Source: Luteimonas endophytica
GTDB taxonomy: Bacteria > Pseudomonadota > Gammaproteobacteria > Xanthomonadales > Xanthomonadaceae
DNA: 64,000 nucleotides
Direction of reading: 5' to 3'
Assembly (NCBI RefSeq): GCF_029887875.1
Contig: NZ_JARXRM010000019.1
Location: forward strand, 136,030 to 200,029
Shown here: in pieces, positions 54,365 to 63,002 of the stretch
How positions within the stretch are numbered: position 1 is the stretch's first letter
Layout of the letters: each line of letters opens with the position of its first letter
Program-made: the position numbers and the translations under genes
Notes under the pieces: generated by a model
Databases searched by the model: none
Told to the model about the DNA's origin: nothing
What the model saw: only the letters and a program-made list of their open reading frames with translations

Positions 54365-55331
54365 GATCGACGGCATTGCCGCCGCGTGGGCGGTCCGGGC
54401 GGCCGAGGGCACCCTGGGCGAGCGCGACCGCGGCGAGCTGGAGGCGTGGCTGGCGCGCGATGCGCGCCACCGCGGCGCGTACGTGCGCGCGCAGGCGATC
54501 TGGCTCGACCTCGACCGCGTGGCGGCGATGGCCAAGGGCGGCGGCGAGGCGCCGCCGGCACCGCGACCGCGCGCGCGCATGCGCACGTTCGCCGTCGCCG
54601 CTTCGGTGCTGGTGGCGGTGCTGGCCGGCGCCGGCATCGGCTACGAGCACTGGTCCGGGCGCCACGCCGCCGGCGTGGGCGAGATCGTGAGACTGGCGCT
54701 GGACGACGGCTCCATCGTCGTGCTCAACACCGACTCGGTGATCCGGGTGCGCTACGGCGCGGCGCAGCGCCGCATCCACCTGCAGCGCGGCGAGGCCACC
54801 TTCCAGGTGGTGCGGGATCCGGCGCGGCCGTTCGTGGTCGAGGCCGGCGACGTCGCCGCGCGCGCGGTGGGCACCGAGTTCGCGGTGCGCCGGCTGGGCG
54901 ATGCCGTCGCGGTGACGGTGCTCGAGGGCGTGGTCGAGGTCGAGCGCCCCGGCGCCAGGGGCCTGGAGCGGCCGCGGCGCGCCGTCCGCAACGATCAGGT
55001 GGTCTCCGCCCCCGCCCGGCCGATGGTCGAGAAGGCGCTCAGCGCCGAGGAGGTCTCGCGCCGCCATTCCTGGCGCGAGGGCTACCTGACCTTCGACGGC
55101 GAGCCCCTGGAAGCCGCCATCGCCGAGATGAACCGCTACTCCGAGGTGCCGATCCGCATCGTCGGCGCCGATCTGGCGGCCGAGCACTTCGTCGGGGTGT
55201 TCCGGATCGGCGACACTCGCGCCTTCGCGCGCTCGGCCGCGGCCACCTTCGACGCACGGGTCGAGGAGCGGTCCGATGCCCTCGTGCTGACCCGCGGCCT
55301 GCCCGGCGACCCGCCGCCGCAACGGCAATAG
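54339..55331 (+). CDS. FecR-type anti-sigma factor
   Basis: This 330-aa regulator has an N-terminal sigma-binding DUF4880-like domain (AAAWAVRAAEGTLGERDRGE, LEAWLARDARHRGAY), one membrane helix (about 85-105), a periplasmic FecR domain (VLNTDSVIRVRY, GEATFQV, VGTEFAVR) and a C-terminal domain (YLTFDGEPLEAAIAEMNRYS). It should hold the ECF sigma factor until the TonB receptor reports its ligand. I chose the ATG over a GTG three codons upstream. Confidence 0.93.
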   Translation: MSAGNDSAEIDGIAAAWAVRAAEGTLGERDRGELEAWLARDARHRGAYVRAQAIWLDLDRVAAMAKGGGEAPPAPRPRARMRTFAVAASVLVAVLAGAGIGYEHWSGRHAAGVGEIVRLALDDGSIVVLNTDSVIRVRYGAAQRRIHLQRGEATFQVVRDPARPFVVEAGDVAARAVGTEFAVRRLGDAVAVTVLEGVVEVERPGARGLERPRRAVRNDQVVSAPARPMVEKALSAEEVSRRHSWREGYLTFDGEPLEAAIAEMNRYSEVPIRIVGADLAAEHFVGVFRIGDTRAFARSAAATFDARVEERSDALVLTRGLPGDPPPQRQ

Positions 55332-55406
55332 CGGATTCGCGGCGCGCGCCCCTCGTACATGGGGAGGGCATGCATCGCGCATGCGACACCGGGGAGAACG
55401 GGGACC

Positions 55407-58400
55407 GTGAACAGCATCGGATCACGCAGGATTCCGCGGCGCAGCAGGCTGTGGCTCGCCATCGGCCTGGGCTGCGCGCTGGCCGCAGCGCCGGCGCTCG
55501 CGCAGGAGCGCAGGGACTTCGACCTGCCGCCGCAGGAAGCGGCGGGCGCGATCCGCGCGGCCGCGGAGCAGTCCGGCCTGCAGATCATGGCGCCGGAAGG
55601 CGACCTGCGCGGGGTACGCACCCGCGCCGTTCACGGCAGCTTCGAGGCGATCGAGGCGTTGCGGCTGATGTTCGAGGGCACCGGGCTGGAGGTGGTGGCC
55701 AGCGGCGCGGACACCGTCACCGTGCGCCGGCCGCGCGCTCCCGCCCCCCGCCCAGACCCAGGCGTTCCGGGCCCGCAGCCGGACGGACAGACCGTGGAAC
55801 TGGACCGCATCGAGGTTACCGGCACCCGCATCGACCGCGCCGGCTTCGACACCCTGCAGGCGGCGCTGGTCACCACCGGCGACGAGATCGAACGCCGCGG
55901 CTACACCAACATCGGCCAGGCGCTGGAGGACACCCCGGGCTTCGGGCCTTCGGCATCGAGCCCGGTGGGGGCGGAGCCTGCGACCCTCGGGGTGGCGCAG
56001 ACCTTCGTCAACTTCTTCGGCCTGGGCTCGCAGCGCACCCTGACCCTGGTCAACGGCCGGCGGTTCGTCTCCTCCAACACCGTCGCCGGGGCCGGCGGTG
56101 CGGCCGCGCCCGGCTCCCAGGTGGACCTCAACGTGATTCCCGCGGGGCTGGTCGACCGGGTCGAGACCGTCGCCATCGGCGGCGCGCCGGTGTACGGCTC
56201 GGACGCGATCGCCGGCACCGTCAACGTGATCCTGAAGGAGGATTTCGAGGGCGCCGAGGCCTCGGTGCAGTACGGCATCACCGATCGCGGCGATGCCGAG
56301 AGCTACAGCGTGCGCGGCCTGTTCGGCGGCAACTTCGCCGACGGCCGCGGCAACGCGGTGATCGGCACCGAGTACCACCGGCAGCATGGCCTGCGCCTGT
56401 CGGACCGGATGCCGTTCCGCTTCGATGAGCTGCCCAACCCCGACGATACCGGCCCTGCGGACGGCATCCCCTCGGTGGTGGTGGTCGACGATCTTCGCTA
56501 CGCACTGTTCACCGAGGGCGGGTTGCCGTACGACAACCAGCTGGAGCCGCTGGTGGGCTTCGACCTGCCGGGACTGGTGCTGCCGCCGTTCTACCCGCGC
56601 GGCAACTACGTCTTCGACGCCGACGGCACCCCCCTGCACTTCGGCGTCGACGGCGAACTGGTGCCTTACCGGCCCGGCACCGTGCTCCAGGCGGAGTCGG
56701 GCGCGCCGATCCTGTCGGACGGGGGCGACGGCATGAACCCGGCCGACCACTTCGGGCTGCTGACCCCGAGCGAACGCACCATTTTCAATGCACTCGGGCA
56801 CTTCGACATCACCCCTGCCGTGCGCGCGTTCGCGGAGACCACCTACGTGCGCACCGAGGGCGTGGAGCAGAGCGAGCTCTACCAGTACGCGGTGCCGCTG
56901 CTGGGAGGCCCGACGCTGCGGTTCTCGGCGGACAACCCGTTCCTGAGCGAACGGTCGCGGGCGATCCTCGCCGACAACGGGCTCGAAGCCTTCAACCTGA
57001 GCCGCAACCTCAACGACGTGGTCGACCGCCACCCGGGCGAGACCGCGCTGGACCTGTACCGGTTCGTCGGCGGGCTGAAGGGCGACTTCGCGGTCTTCGG
57101 CGACACCTGGTCCTGGGACCTCTCCTACAACTACGGCCGCAGCGAGAGCGTCTCCTCGGTGACCTACATCGACCCGGCGCGGCTGCTGCGCGCCATCGAC
57201 GCGGTCGACGACGGCACCGGCGGCATCGTCTGTGCCTCCGGCGGCGACTGCGTGCCGATCAACCTGTTCGGTACCGGCAACGCGAGCGCCGAGGCGGTCG
57301 ACTGGGTCACCGATCGCGGCCGCGCCACCAGCCTCAACACCCAGCGGGTGCTCACCGGCAACCTGACCGGCGCGTTCCCGCTGGGTCTGGCCGAGCCGCT
57401 GCAGTTCAACCTCGGCGCCGAACGCCGCACCGAGAGCGGCGCGTTCGAGCCCGACGCCACCCTCGAGGCCGGCAACGTGCTGATCGGCACCGGAGCCGGC
57501 AGCTTCGAAGGCATCGAGGGCAGCTACCGCACCACCGAGTTCTACGGCGAGCTGGTGGTACCGCTGATCGCGGAGTCGCAAGCGTTGCGCTTCGCCAAGG
57601 CGCTGAGCCTGGAGGCCGCGGCCCGCCACGTCGACAACTCGCTCACCGGCAGCGACGTGACCTGGTCGGTCGGCGCGCGCTTCGCACCGCGCCTGCCGGG
57701 CTGGGGCGACGGGCTGGTGCTGCGCGGGGTGTATACGCATGCCATCCGTTCGCCGGCGATCACCGAGTTGTTCCTGGGTTCGGCGCCGGTCTCCGGCTCG
57801 ATCGACGACGTCTGCAACGCGCAGAACTACAACCGCGGCGCCAACCCCGCGGTGCGCGAGGCCAACTGCCGCGCGGCCCTGGCCGCGGTGGGCGTCGAAG
57901 ATCCCGCCGACTTCGAGTCCACCACCGGCGCGGTGTCCGCGTTCGGCACCCGCTCGGGCAACGTGGACCTGATGAACGAGACCGCCGATTCCTGGTCGCT
58001 CGGTTTCGTCTACCAGCCCACCGCCCTGCCCGGCTTCCGCCTGGCGATGGACTGGTCCGACATCTCGCTGGAGGACGGCATCCAGAACCTCGGCATCGAT
58101 GCGCTCCTGGCGGCGTGCTACGACAGCGCCAACTGGCCAGAGGAACCGGCCTGCGCCAGCTTCGAGCGCCTGACCGCCGAACAGGCGGCGGCCCAGCCGG
58201 GCGCTGCCCGCAATGCCGGCGACATCGCGAACGGCTACCGGACCGGTTTCGTCAACACCTCCACCCTGGACTTCTCCGGCCTGATCGGCGCCGCCGAGTA
58301 CCGCTTCGACCTCGGCGCCGGCAGCATGCGCGTGGGCAGCAAGCTCTCCTACACGCACAAGTACGAGATCGTCCTGCAGCCCGGCGTGCCGGTGCGCGAC

Positions 58401-58742
58401 GCCGTCGGCAGCGTGGGGACCCCCGAGTACCGGGCCAACCTGTCCACCGGCTACACCCTGGGCGACCTGGAGCTGGACCTGCAGGCGCTGTGGACCAGCT
58501 CGGTGGTCCGCGACCTGGACGCGACCGGGGAGGATCTCCCGCGCGAGGCCAACCACGTCGGCGACTACTGGCGCTTCAACGCCACCGTCGCCTACTGGCT
58601 CGGCAGCCATGTCAAGGCGCAACTGGCGATCCAGAACCTGTTCGACCGCGAGGTTCCCTACGCCGCCCAGGTGGGCCGCAACTTCGGCGCATACGATCCG
58701 ATCGGCCGCACCTACCTGCTGCGCCTGAGCGCGAACTTCTGA
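55407..58742 (+). CDS. TonB-dependent receptor with STN signalling domain
   Basis: This 1111-aa outer-membrane receptor has a signal peptide ending at ALAQE and an STN domain (FDLPPQEAAGAIRAAAEQSG to TVTVRR, about 33-110) for surface signalling. A Pro-rich linker, a TonB box region (DRIEVTGTRI), a plug with TLTLVNGRRFV, and a large barrel ending in TYLLRLSANF follow. Together with the ECF sigma and FecR genes it forms a complete induction circuit. The ligand is unknown; the downstream peptidases suggest peptides. The start is GTG after GGGGA. Confidence 0.93.
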   Translation: MNSIGSRRIPRRSRLWLAIGLGCALAAAPALAQERRDFDLPPQEAAGAIRAAAEQSGLQIMAPEGDLRGVRTRAVHGSFEAIEALRLMFEGTGLEVVASGADTVTVRRPRAPAPRPDPGVPGPQPDGQTVELDRIEVTGTRIDRAGFDTLQAALVTTGDEIERRGYTNIGQALEDTPGFGPSASSPVGAEPATLGVAQTFVNFFGLGSQRTLTLVNGRRFVSSNTVAGAGGAAAPGSQVDLNVIPAGLVDRVETVAIGGAPVYGSDAIAGTVNVILKEDFEGAEASVQYGITDRGDAESYSVRGLFGGNFADGRGNAVIGTEYHRQHGLRLSDRMPFRFDELPNPDDTGPADGIPSVVVVDDLRYALFTEGGLPYDNQLEPLVGFDLPGLVLPPFYPRGNYVFDADGTPLHFGVDGELVPYRPGTVLQAESGAPILSDGGDGMNPADHFGLLTPSERTIFNALGHFDITPAVRAFAETTYVRTEGVEQSELYQYAVPLLGGPTLRFSADNPFLSERSRAILADNGLEAFNLSRNLNDVVDRHPGETALDLYRFVGGLKGDFAVFGDTWSWDLSYNYGRSESVSSVTYIDPARLLRAIDAVDDGTGGIVCASGGDCVPINLFGTGNASAEAVDWVTDRGRATSLNTQRVLTGNLTGAFPLGLAEPLQFNLGAERRTESGAFEPDATLEAGNVLIGTGAGSFEGIEGSYRTTEFYGELVVPLIAESQALRFAKALSLEAAARHVDNSLTGSDVTWSVGARFAPRLPGWGDGLVLRGVYTHAIRSPAITELFLGSAPVSGSIDDVCNAQNYNRGANPAVREANCRAALAAVGVEDPADFESTTGAVSAFGTRSGNVDLMNETADSWSLGFVYQPTALPGFRLAMDWSDISLEDGIQNLGIDALLAACYDSANWPEEPACASFERLTAEQAAAQPGAARNAGDIANGYRTGFVNTSTLDFSGLIGAAEYRFDLGAGSMRVGSKLSYTHKYEIVLQPGVPVRDAVGSVGTPEYRANLSTGYTLGDLELDLQALWTSSVVRDLDATGEDLPREANHVGDYWRFNATVAYWLGSHVKAQLAIQNLFDREVPYAAQVGRNFGAYDPIGRTYLLRLSANF

Positions 58743-58751
58743 ACGGCGCGC

Positions 58752-58776
58752 GCCGCCGGGGCCCCGCCCCGGCGGC
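58752..58776 (+). terminator. Hairpin after the TonB receptor gene
   Basis: A perfect 10-bp stem (GCCGCCGGGG with its complement) closes over a 5-base loop ten bases after the stop. No T run follows, so partial read-through into the peptidase gene is possible. Confidence 0.5.
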
Positions 58777-58840
58777 CGCCCGTCCCTCACGGCACCGCCG
58801 GCATTCCCGGCCGCCCGCCTCCGCCGCATCGAGGAGCCGC

Positions 58841-60817
58841 GTGTTGAAACATCTGCTGTCCATCGCCCTGCTGTCGGCCGCGCTGCTGCCGGCGTGCTCG
58901 CCCTCGTCGCCCGGCGATTCGGCCGCCGCCGCCGACGCCGTCGTGGCCCCGCCGCCCCGTCATGACATCGAGCGGCTGATGGCGTTCGACGAGATCGCCG
59001 GGCTCGACTTCTCGCCCGACGGCGAACTGCTGCTGTTCACCAGCAAGCGCAGCGGCGTGGCCAACCTGTACGTGATGCCGTTGGCCGGCGGCGGCGCCGA
59101 GGCGCTGACCGACTCGGACGAAACGGTGACGGCGATCGGCTGGTTCCCCGACGGCGAACGCGTGCTCTACGCCAGCGACCGCGGCGGCGACGAACTGCAT
59201 CATCTCTACGTGCGCGAGGCCGATGGCGGCACCCGCGACCTCACCCCGGGCGACCGCCTCAAGGCCCGGTTTGTCGCCTGGGCCGCGGACGGCGCATCGT
59301 TCTTCGCCGTCACCAACGAACGCGACCCGCGCCATTTCGACCTGTACGAATACTCGACCGCGGACTACGCGCGCCGGCGGCTGTTCACCAACGACGCCGC
59401 CTACCAGGTGCACGCGGTCAGCGCCGATCGCGGCCTGGTGGCGCTGAGCCGGATCCACGACAACGCCCACACCGACTGCTTCGTGCACCAGGTCGAAGGC
59501 CGCCGCATGCGACGTCTGAACGAGGCGGGCCGCAGGATCGCCTGCGTGCCGCAGGCATTTTCCCCCGACGGCCGGCACCTGTTCCTCACCAGCGACGAGG
59601 GCGGCGAGTTCAGCCGGCTCGAGCGCCTCGAGCTGGAAAGCGGAGAGCGCACCACCGTGCTGGCCGCCGACTGGGACGTGACCGGGGCGCGGCTGTCGGC
59701 CGACGGCAGCCGCCTGGCCGCGTTCGTCAACCACGATGCGCGCACCGTGGTCCACCTGTTCCACACGGACACGCTCGAGCCTCTGCAGGTGCTGGACGCG
59801 GCGCCTGCCACCATCGCCGAGTTCGCGCTGGCCCGCGACGGATCGATCGCGACGGTCGAGAGCGCCGGGGACATGCCCGGCGACCTGCGCCTGTACCCGG
59901 CCGGTGCCACGGCGCCGGTGCGCCTGGTCGATTCGCTGCCGCCGGGCATCCCGGCAGAGGATCTGGTGCAGGGCCGGGTGGTCCGGTTCCACTCGCACGA
60001 CGGGGTGATCGTGCCCGGCATCCTCTACGTGCCAAAGGGCATCGCCGAGGGCGAGACGCGCCCGGCCGCCGTGTGGGTGCACGGCGGCCCCGGCGGCGAG
60101 AGCAGGATCGGCTTCAAGCCGATGGTCCAGTACCTGGTGAACCACGGTTACGTGATCTACGAGATCAACAACCGCGGATCTTCCGGTTCCGGCAAGAGCT
60201 TCTACCATCTCGACGACGGCCGCCATGGCGAGGCCGATCTCGACGACGTGGTCGCCTCCCGGCAGATGCTGGTCGACACCGGACTGGTGGATCCACGGCG
60301 GATCGCGGTGATGGGCGGCTCCTACGGCGGCTTCATGGCGCTGGCCGCGCTGGCGTTCCGCCCCGAGGTGTTCACCGCCGGGGTGAACGTCTACGGCATC
60401 TCCAACTGGACCCGGCTGCTGGCCAACACCCCGGACTGGTGGGAGGACCTGCGCCGCCTGCTCAAGAGCGAGATGGGCGACTGGGAAGCCGACCCGGCGC
60501 GCTTCGAGGCGATCTCGCCGGCCTTCCACGCCGGCAACATCCGCAGGCCGCTGCTGGTGCTGCAGGGCGCCAACGACCCGCGGGTGCTGCCGGTCGAATC
60601 GGAGGACATCGTCGAACGGGTGCGCGCCAACGGCGTGCCGGTCGAATACGTGGTGTTTGCCGACGAGGGCCACGGCTTTCGCAAGAAGGCCAACCAGGCG
60701 GTCGCCTACCGCACCATCCGCGAATTTCTCGACCGCCACGTGCGCGATGCGCCGCGCACGGCGGCACCGGCTCCGCCAGCGGCCGGCGCAGGCGACGCCG
60801 TCGCGGCGGGCCAGTGA
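58841..60817 (+). CDS. Lipoprotein S9 family (prolyl oligopeptidase-like) peptidase
   Basis: This 658-aa serine peptidase has a lipoprotein signal with LLPAC, a beta-propeller with DPP-like repeats (LDFSPDGELLLFTSKRSG), and a C-terminal hydrolase with S494 in MGGSYGGFM, D579 in NDPRVLP and H611 in DEGHGF. It is likely anchored in the periplasm and trims peptides that enter through the neighbouring TonB receptor. GAGGAG lies four bases before the GTG start (a TTG follows directly). It overlaps the DUF885 remnant. Confidence 0.92.
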   Translation: MLKHLLSIALLSAALLPACSPSSPGDSAAAADAVVAPPPRHDIERLMAFDEIAGLDFSPDGELLLFTSKRSGVANLYVMPLAGGGAEALTDSDETVTAIGWFPDGERVLYASDRGGDELHHLYVREADGGTRDLTPGDRLKARFVAWAADGASFFAVTNERDPRHFDLYEYSTADYARRRLFTNDAAYQVHAVSADRGLVALSRIHDNAHTDCFVHQVEGRRMRRLNEAGRRIACVPQAFSPDGRHLFLTSDEGGEFSRLERLELESGERTTVLAADWDVTGARLSADGSRLAAFVNHDARTVVHLFHTDTLEPLQVLDAAPATIAEFALARDGSIATVESAGDMPGDLRLYPAGATAPVRLVDSLPPGIPAEDLVQGRVVRFHSHDGVIVPGILYVPKGIAEGETRPAAVWVHGGPGGESRIGFKPMVQYLVNHGYVIYEINNRGSSGSGKSFYHLDDGRHGEADLDDVVASRQMLVDTGLVDPRRIAVMGGSYGGFMALAALAFRPEVFTAGVNVYGISNWTRLLANTPDWWEDLRRLLKSEMGDWEADPARFEAISPAFHAGNIRRPLLVLQGANDPRVLPVESEDIVERVRANGVPVEYVVFADEGHGFRKKANQAVAYRTIREFLDRHVRDAPRTAAPAPPAAGAGDAVAAGQ

Positions 60818-61167
60818 GCGTTCGCGGCGCCAGCCCCGGCCGCCGCGGCTTGCGCGCCCGAACCGCTGCGGGCGCCGCGCTCGCGGCCGGGATCGCCGCC
60901 CAGTCCTGCGCGCTCGCCGCCACGCTGGACGCCCACATCCGCGAGACCGACTGCCACGTCCCCGGCAACGGTACCGAATCGGCCACCGGCTACCAGCTCG
61001 GCAAGCGCAGCATGACCGCGCTGCAGGTGCGGGCACGGCGCGTACCCGGCCCGGGCTTCCGGCTGCCCGGCTTCAACGATGCGCTGATCGGCGCCGGGCC
61101 GCTGCCGCTGCTCGAAAAGCGGGCCGGCCGCCGGATCGCCGCAGGGGCCGGAGCGGGCGCGAGATGA
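60814..61167 (+). pseudogene. Decayed DUF885 gene remnant
   Basis: This 117-codon frame starts with GTG overlapping the S9 stop. Residues 1-40 resemble a twin-Arg or Sec signal. The rest (ATGYQLGKRSMTAL, then PGPGFRLPGFNDAL, IGAGPLPLLEK) aligns with the last 55 residues of the intact DUF885 gene just downstream (ATAYYAGMLHIRAL...VLGSGPLPLPLL). The catalytic HExxxGHH region is absent. I read it as the fused ends of a deleted tandem copy that keeps an open frame. It also overlaps the start of the intact gene by four bases. Confidence 0.75.
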
Positions 61168-63002
61168 GCGCGGCCCCGCCGCGCACCGCGAAGCGCTGGG
61201 CCTGGGCGGCGCTGGCGGCCTGCGCCTGGGCCGGGGCCACCACCGCGGCCGCCCCGGTCCCGGCGGCCGAAGAGGCCCGCCTGGAAGCGTTCTTCGAGCG
61301 AGCCTGGCAGCGCGACCTGCGGCGCAGCCCGATCCGCCAGTCGCGGCTGGGCTTGCGCGAGGCGCAGGACCGCTGGGACGAGGTCGGCGATGCGCCACGC
61401 GACGCCGAGGCCGCGGCGCTGCGCAGCGACCTGGCGACGCTCGACGGGTTCGACGATGCCGCGCTCGGCGCGCAGGCAGCGCTCAGCCGGCGTCTGTACG
61501 CCGGCTTCGCCGAGGACCGCCTGGAACGCCTGCGCTGGCACCGCCACGACTACCTGCTGAGCCAGATGGGCGGCCTGCACTCGCGGGTCCCGGACACCCT
61601 CATCAGCCACCACCCGATCCGCGGCCGCGCCGACGCGGAGGCCTACATCGCCCGGCTGCAGCGCGTCGACGGGCTGATGGCCGGGGTGGTCGCCGCGCTG
61701 GAGCGCCAGGAAGCGGCCGGGATCCGGCCCCCGCGATTCGTCCACGCCCTGGTGCTGGACGCGGCCGGCAACCAGCTGCGCGGCAGGCCGTTCGACGACT
61801 CGCCGCGCGACAGCCCGCTGTACGCGGACTTCAAGGGCAAGCTGGCGCAGCTCGACTGGCCCCAGGACGAGAAGCGGGCCGTGCTGCGCCGCGCCGCCGA
61901 GGCGCTGACCGGCGGCTTCCGGGCCGGCTACGGCAGGCTGATCGCGCACCTGGAGGCCGCCGCCGAACGGGCCGGCGAGGACGACGGCGTCTGGCGCCTG
62001 CCCGACGGCGCCGCGTACTACGCCTCGCTGCTGCGCCACTACACCACCCTGCCCGTCGAGGCGGAGGCGCTGCACCAGACCGGCCTGCGCGAGGTCGCGG
62101 CGATCCACGCGCGGATGCGCGCGATCGTGCGGGAGGTCGGTTTCGAGGGCGACCTGCAGGACTTCTTCGCCCACGTCCGCACCGATCCCCGCTTCCGCTA
62201 CCCGGACAGCCGCGCCGGCCGCGACGCCTATCTCGCCGACGCCGGCCGCCTGCTGGAGGAGATCCTCGCGCGCCAGGACGAGCTGATCACCCGCATCCCC
62301 GCCACGCCGGTGGTGATACGCGCCGTCGAACCCTGGCGCGAGGCGACCTCGCCCAAGGCCTTCTACCGCAGCCCGCAGCCGGGCAGCGGCGGTCCCGGCG
62401 TGTTCTACATCAATCTCCACGACATGGGCGCGGCGCCCCGCTACCAGCTGCCGGTGCAGCTCTACCACGAGGCGGTTCCGGGGCATCACACCGAAACCAT
62501 GATCGCGCACCAGCTCGAGGGCGTGCCGGCGTTCCGCCGCTACGCCTCGATCGCCGCTTTCAGCGAGGGCTGGTCGCTGTACGCCGAGGCGCTGCCCAAG
62601 GAGCTGGGGCTGTACCGGGATCCGTACGACGACTTCGGCCGGCTGTCGCTGGCGCTCATGCGCGCGGCGCGGCTGGTGGTGGACACCGGCCTGCACGCCC
62701 GGCGCTGGAGCCGCGCGCGCGCGATCGGCTGGCTCGACGCGAATACCCCGGCCTCGCAGTACGACAACCGCCGCGAGGTCGAGCGCTACGTCGTCCTGCC
62801 CGGGCAGGCGACCGCCTACTACGCCGGCATGCTGCACATCCGGGCGCTGCGCGAGCGCGCCGAAGCCAGGCTCGGCCCGGGTTTCGACCTGCGCGGCTTC
62901 CACGACACCGTGCTCGGCAGCGGCCCGCTGCCGCTGCCGCTGCTGGACGAGGTGGTCGACGCCTGGATCGACCTTCAGCTGCAACAGGGAGACCCCGAAT
63001 GA
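61164..63002 (+). CDS. DUF885 metallopeptidase-like protein
   Basis: This 612-aa exported protein has a signal peptide (to about residue 32) and the DUF885 hallmark YHEAVPGHH (H435, E436, H441, H442), a zinc-peptidase-like site. Family blocks include FYRSPQPGSGGPGVFYINLHDM, SEGWSLYAEALPKELG, DTGLHARRWSRARAIGWL and LPGQATAYY. DUF885 proteins are widespread putative carboxypeptidases. It overlaps the upstream remnant and the M28 gene by four bases each, giving a peptidase operon. Confidence 0.9.
   Translation: MSAAPPRTAKRWAWAALAACAWAGATTAAAPVPAAEEARLEAFFERAWQRDLRRSPIRQSRLGLREAQDRWDEVGDAPRDAEAAALRSDLATLDGFDDAALGAQAALSRRLYAGFAEDRLERLRWHRHDYLLSQMGGLHSRVPDTLISHHPIRGRADAEAYIARLQRVDGLMAGVVAALERQEAAGIRPPRFVHALVLDAAGNQLRGRPFDDSPRDSPLYADFKGKLAQLDWPQDEKRAVLRRAAEALTGGFRAGYGRLIAHLEAAAERAGEDDGVWRLPDGAAYYASLLRHYTTLPVEAEALHQTGLREVAAIHARMRAIVREVGFEGDLQDFFAHVRTDPRFRYPDSRAGRDAYLADAGRLLEEILARQDELITRIPATPVVIRAVEPWREATSPKAFYRSPQPGSGGPGVFYINLHDMGAAPRYQLPVQLYHEAVPGHHTETMIAHQLEGVPAFRRYASIAAFSEGWSLYAEALPKELGLYRDPYDDFGRLSLALMRAARLVVDTGLHARRWSRARAIGWLDANTPASQYDNRREVERYVVLPGQATAYYAGMLHIRALRERAEARLGPGFDLRGFHDTVLGSGPLPLPLLDEVVDAWIDLQLQQGDPE

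Noticed and set aside
55422..58829. An 1135-codon minus-strand frame opposite the TonB receptor
   Set aside because: It mirrors the receptor codon by codon in a GC-rich frame and has no signal, domain or ribosome site.
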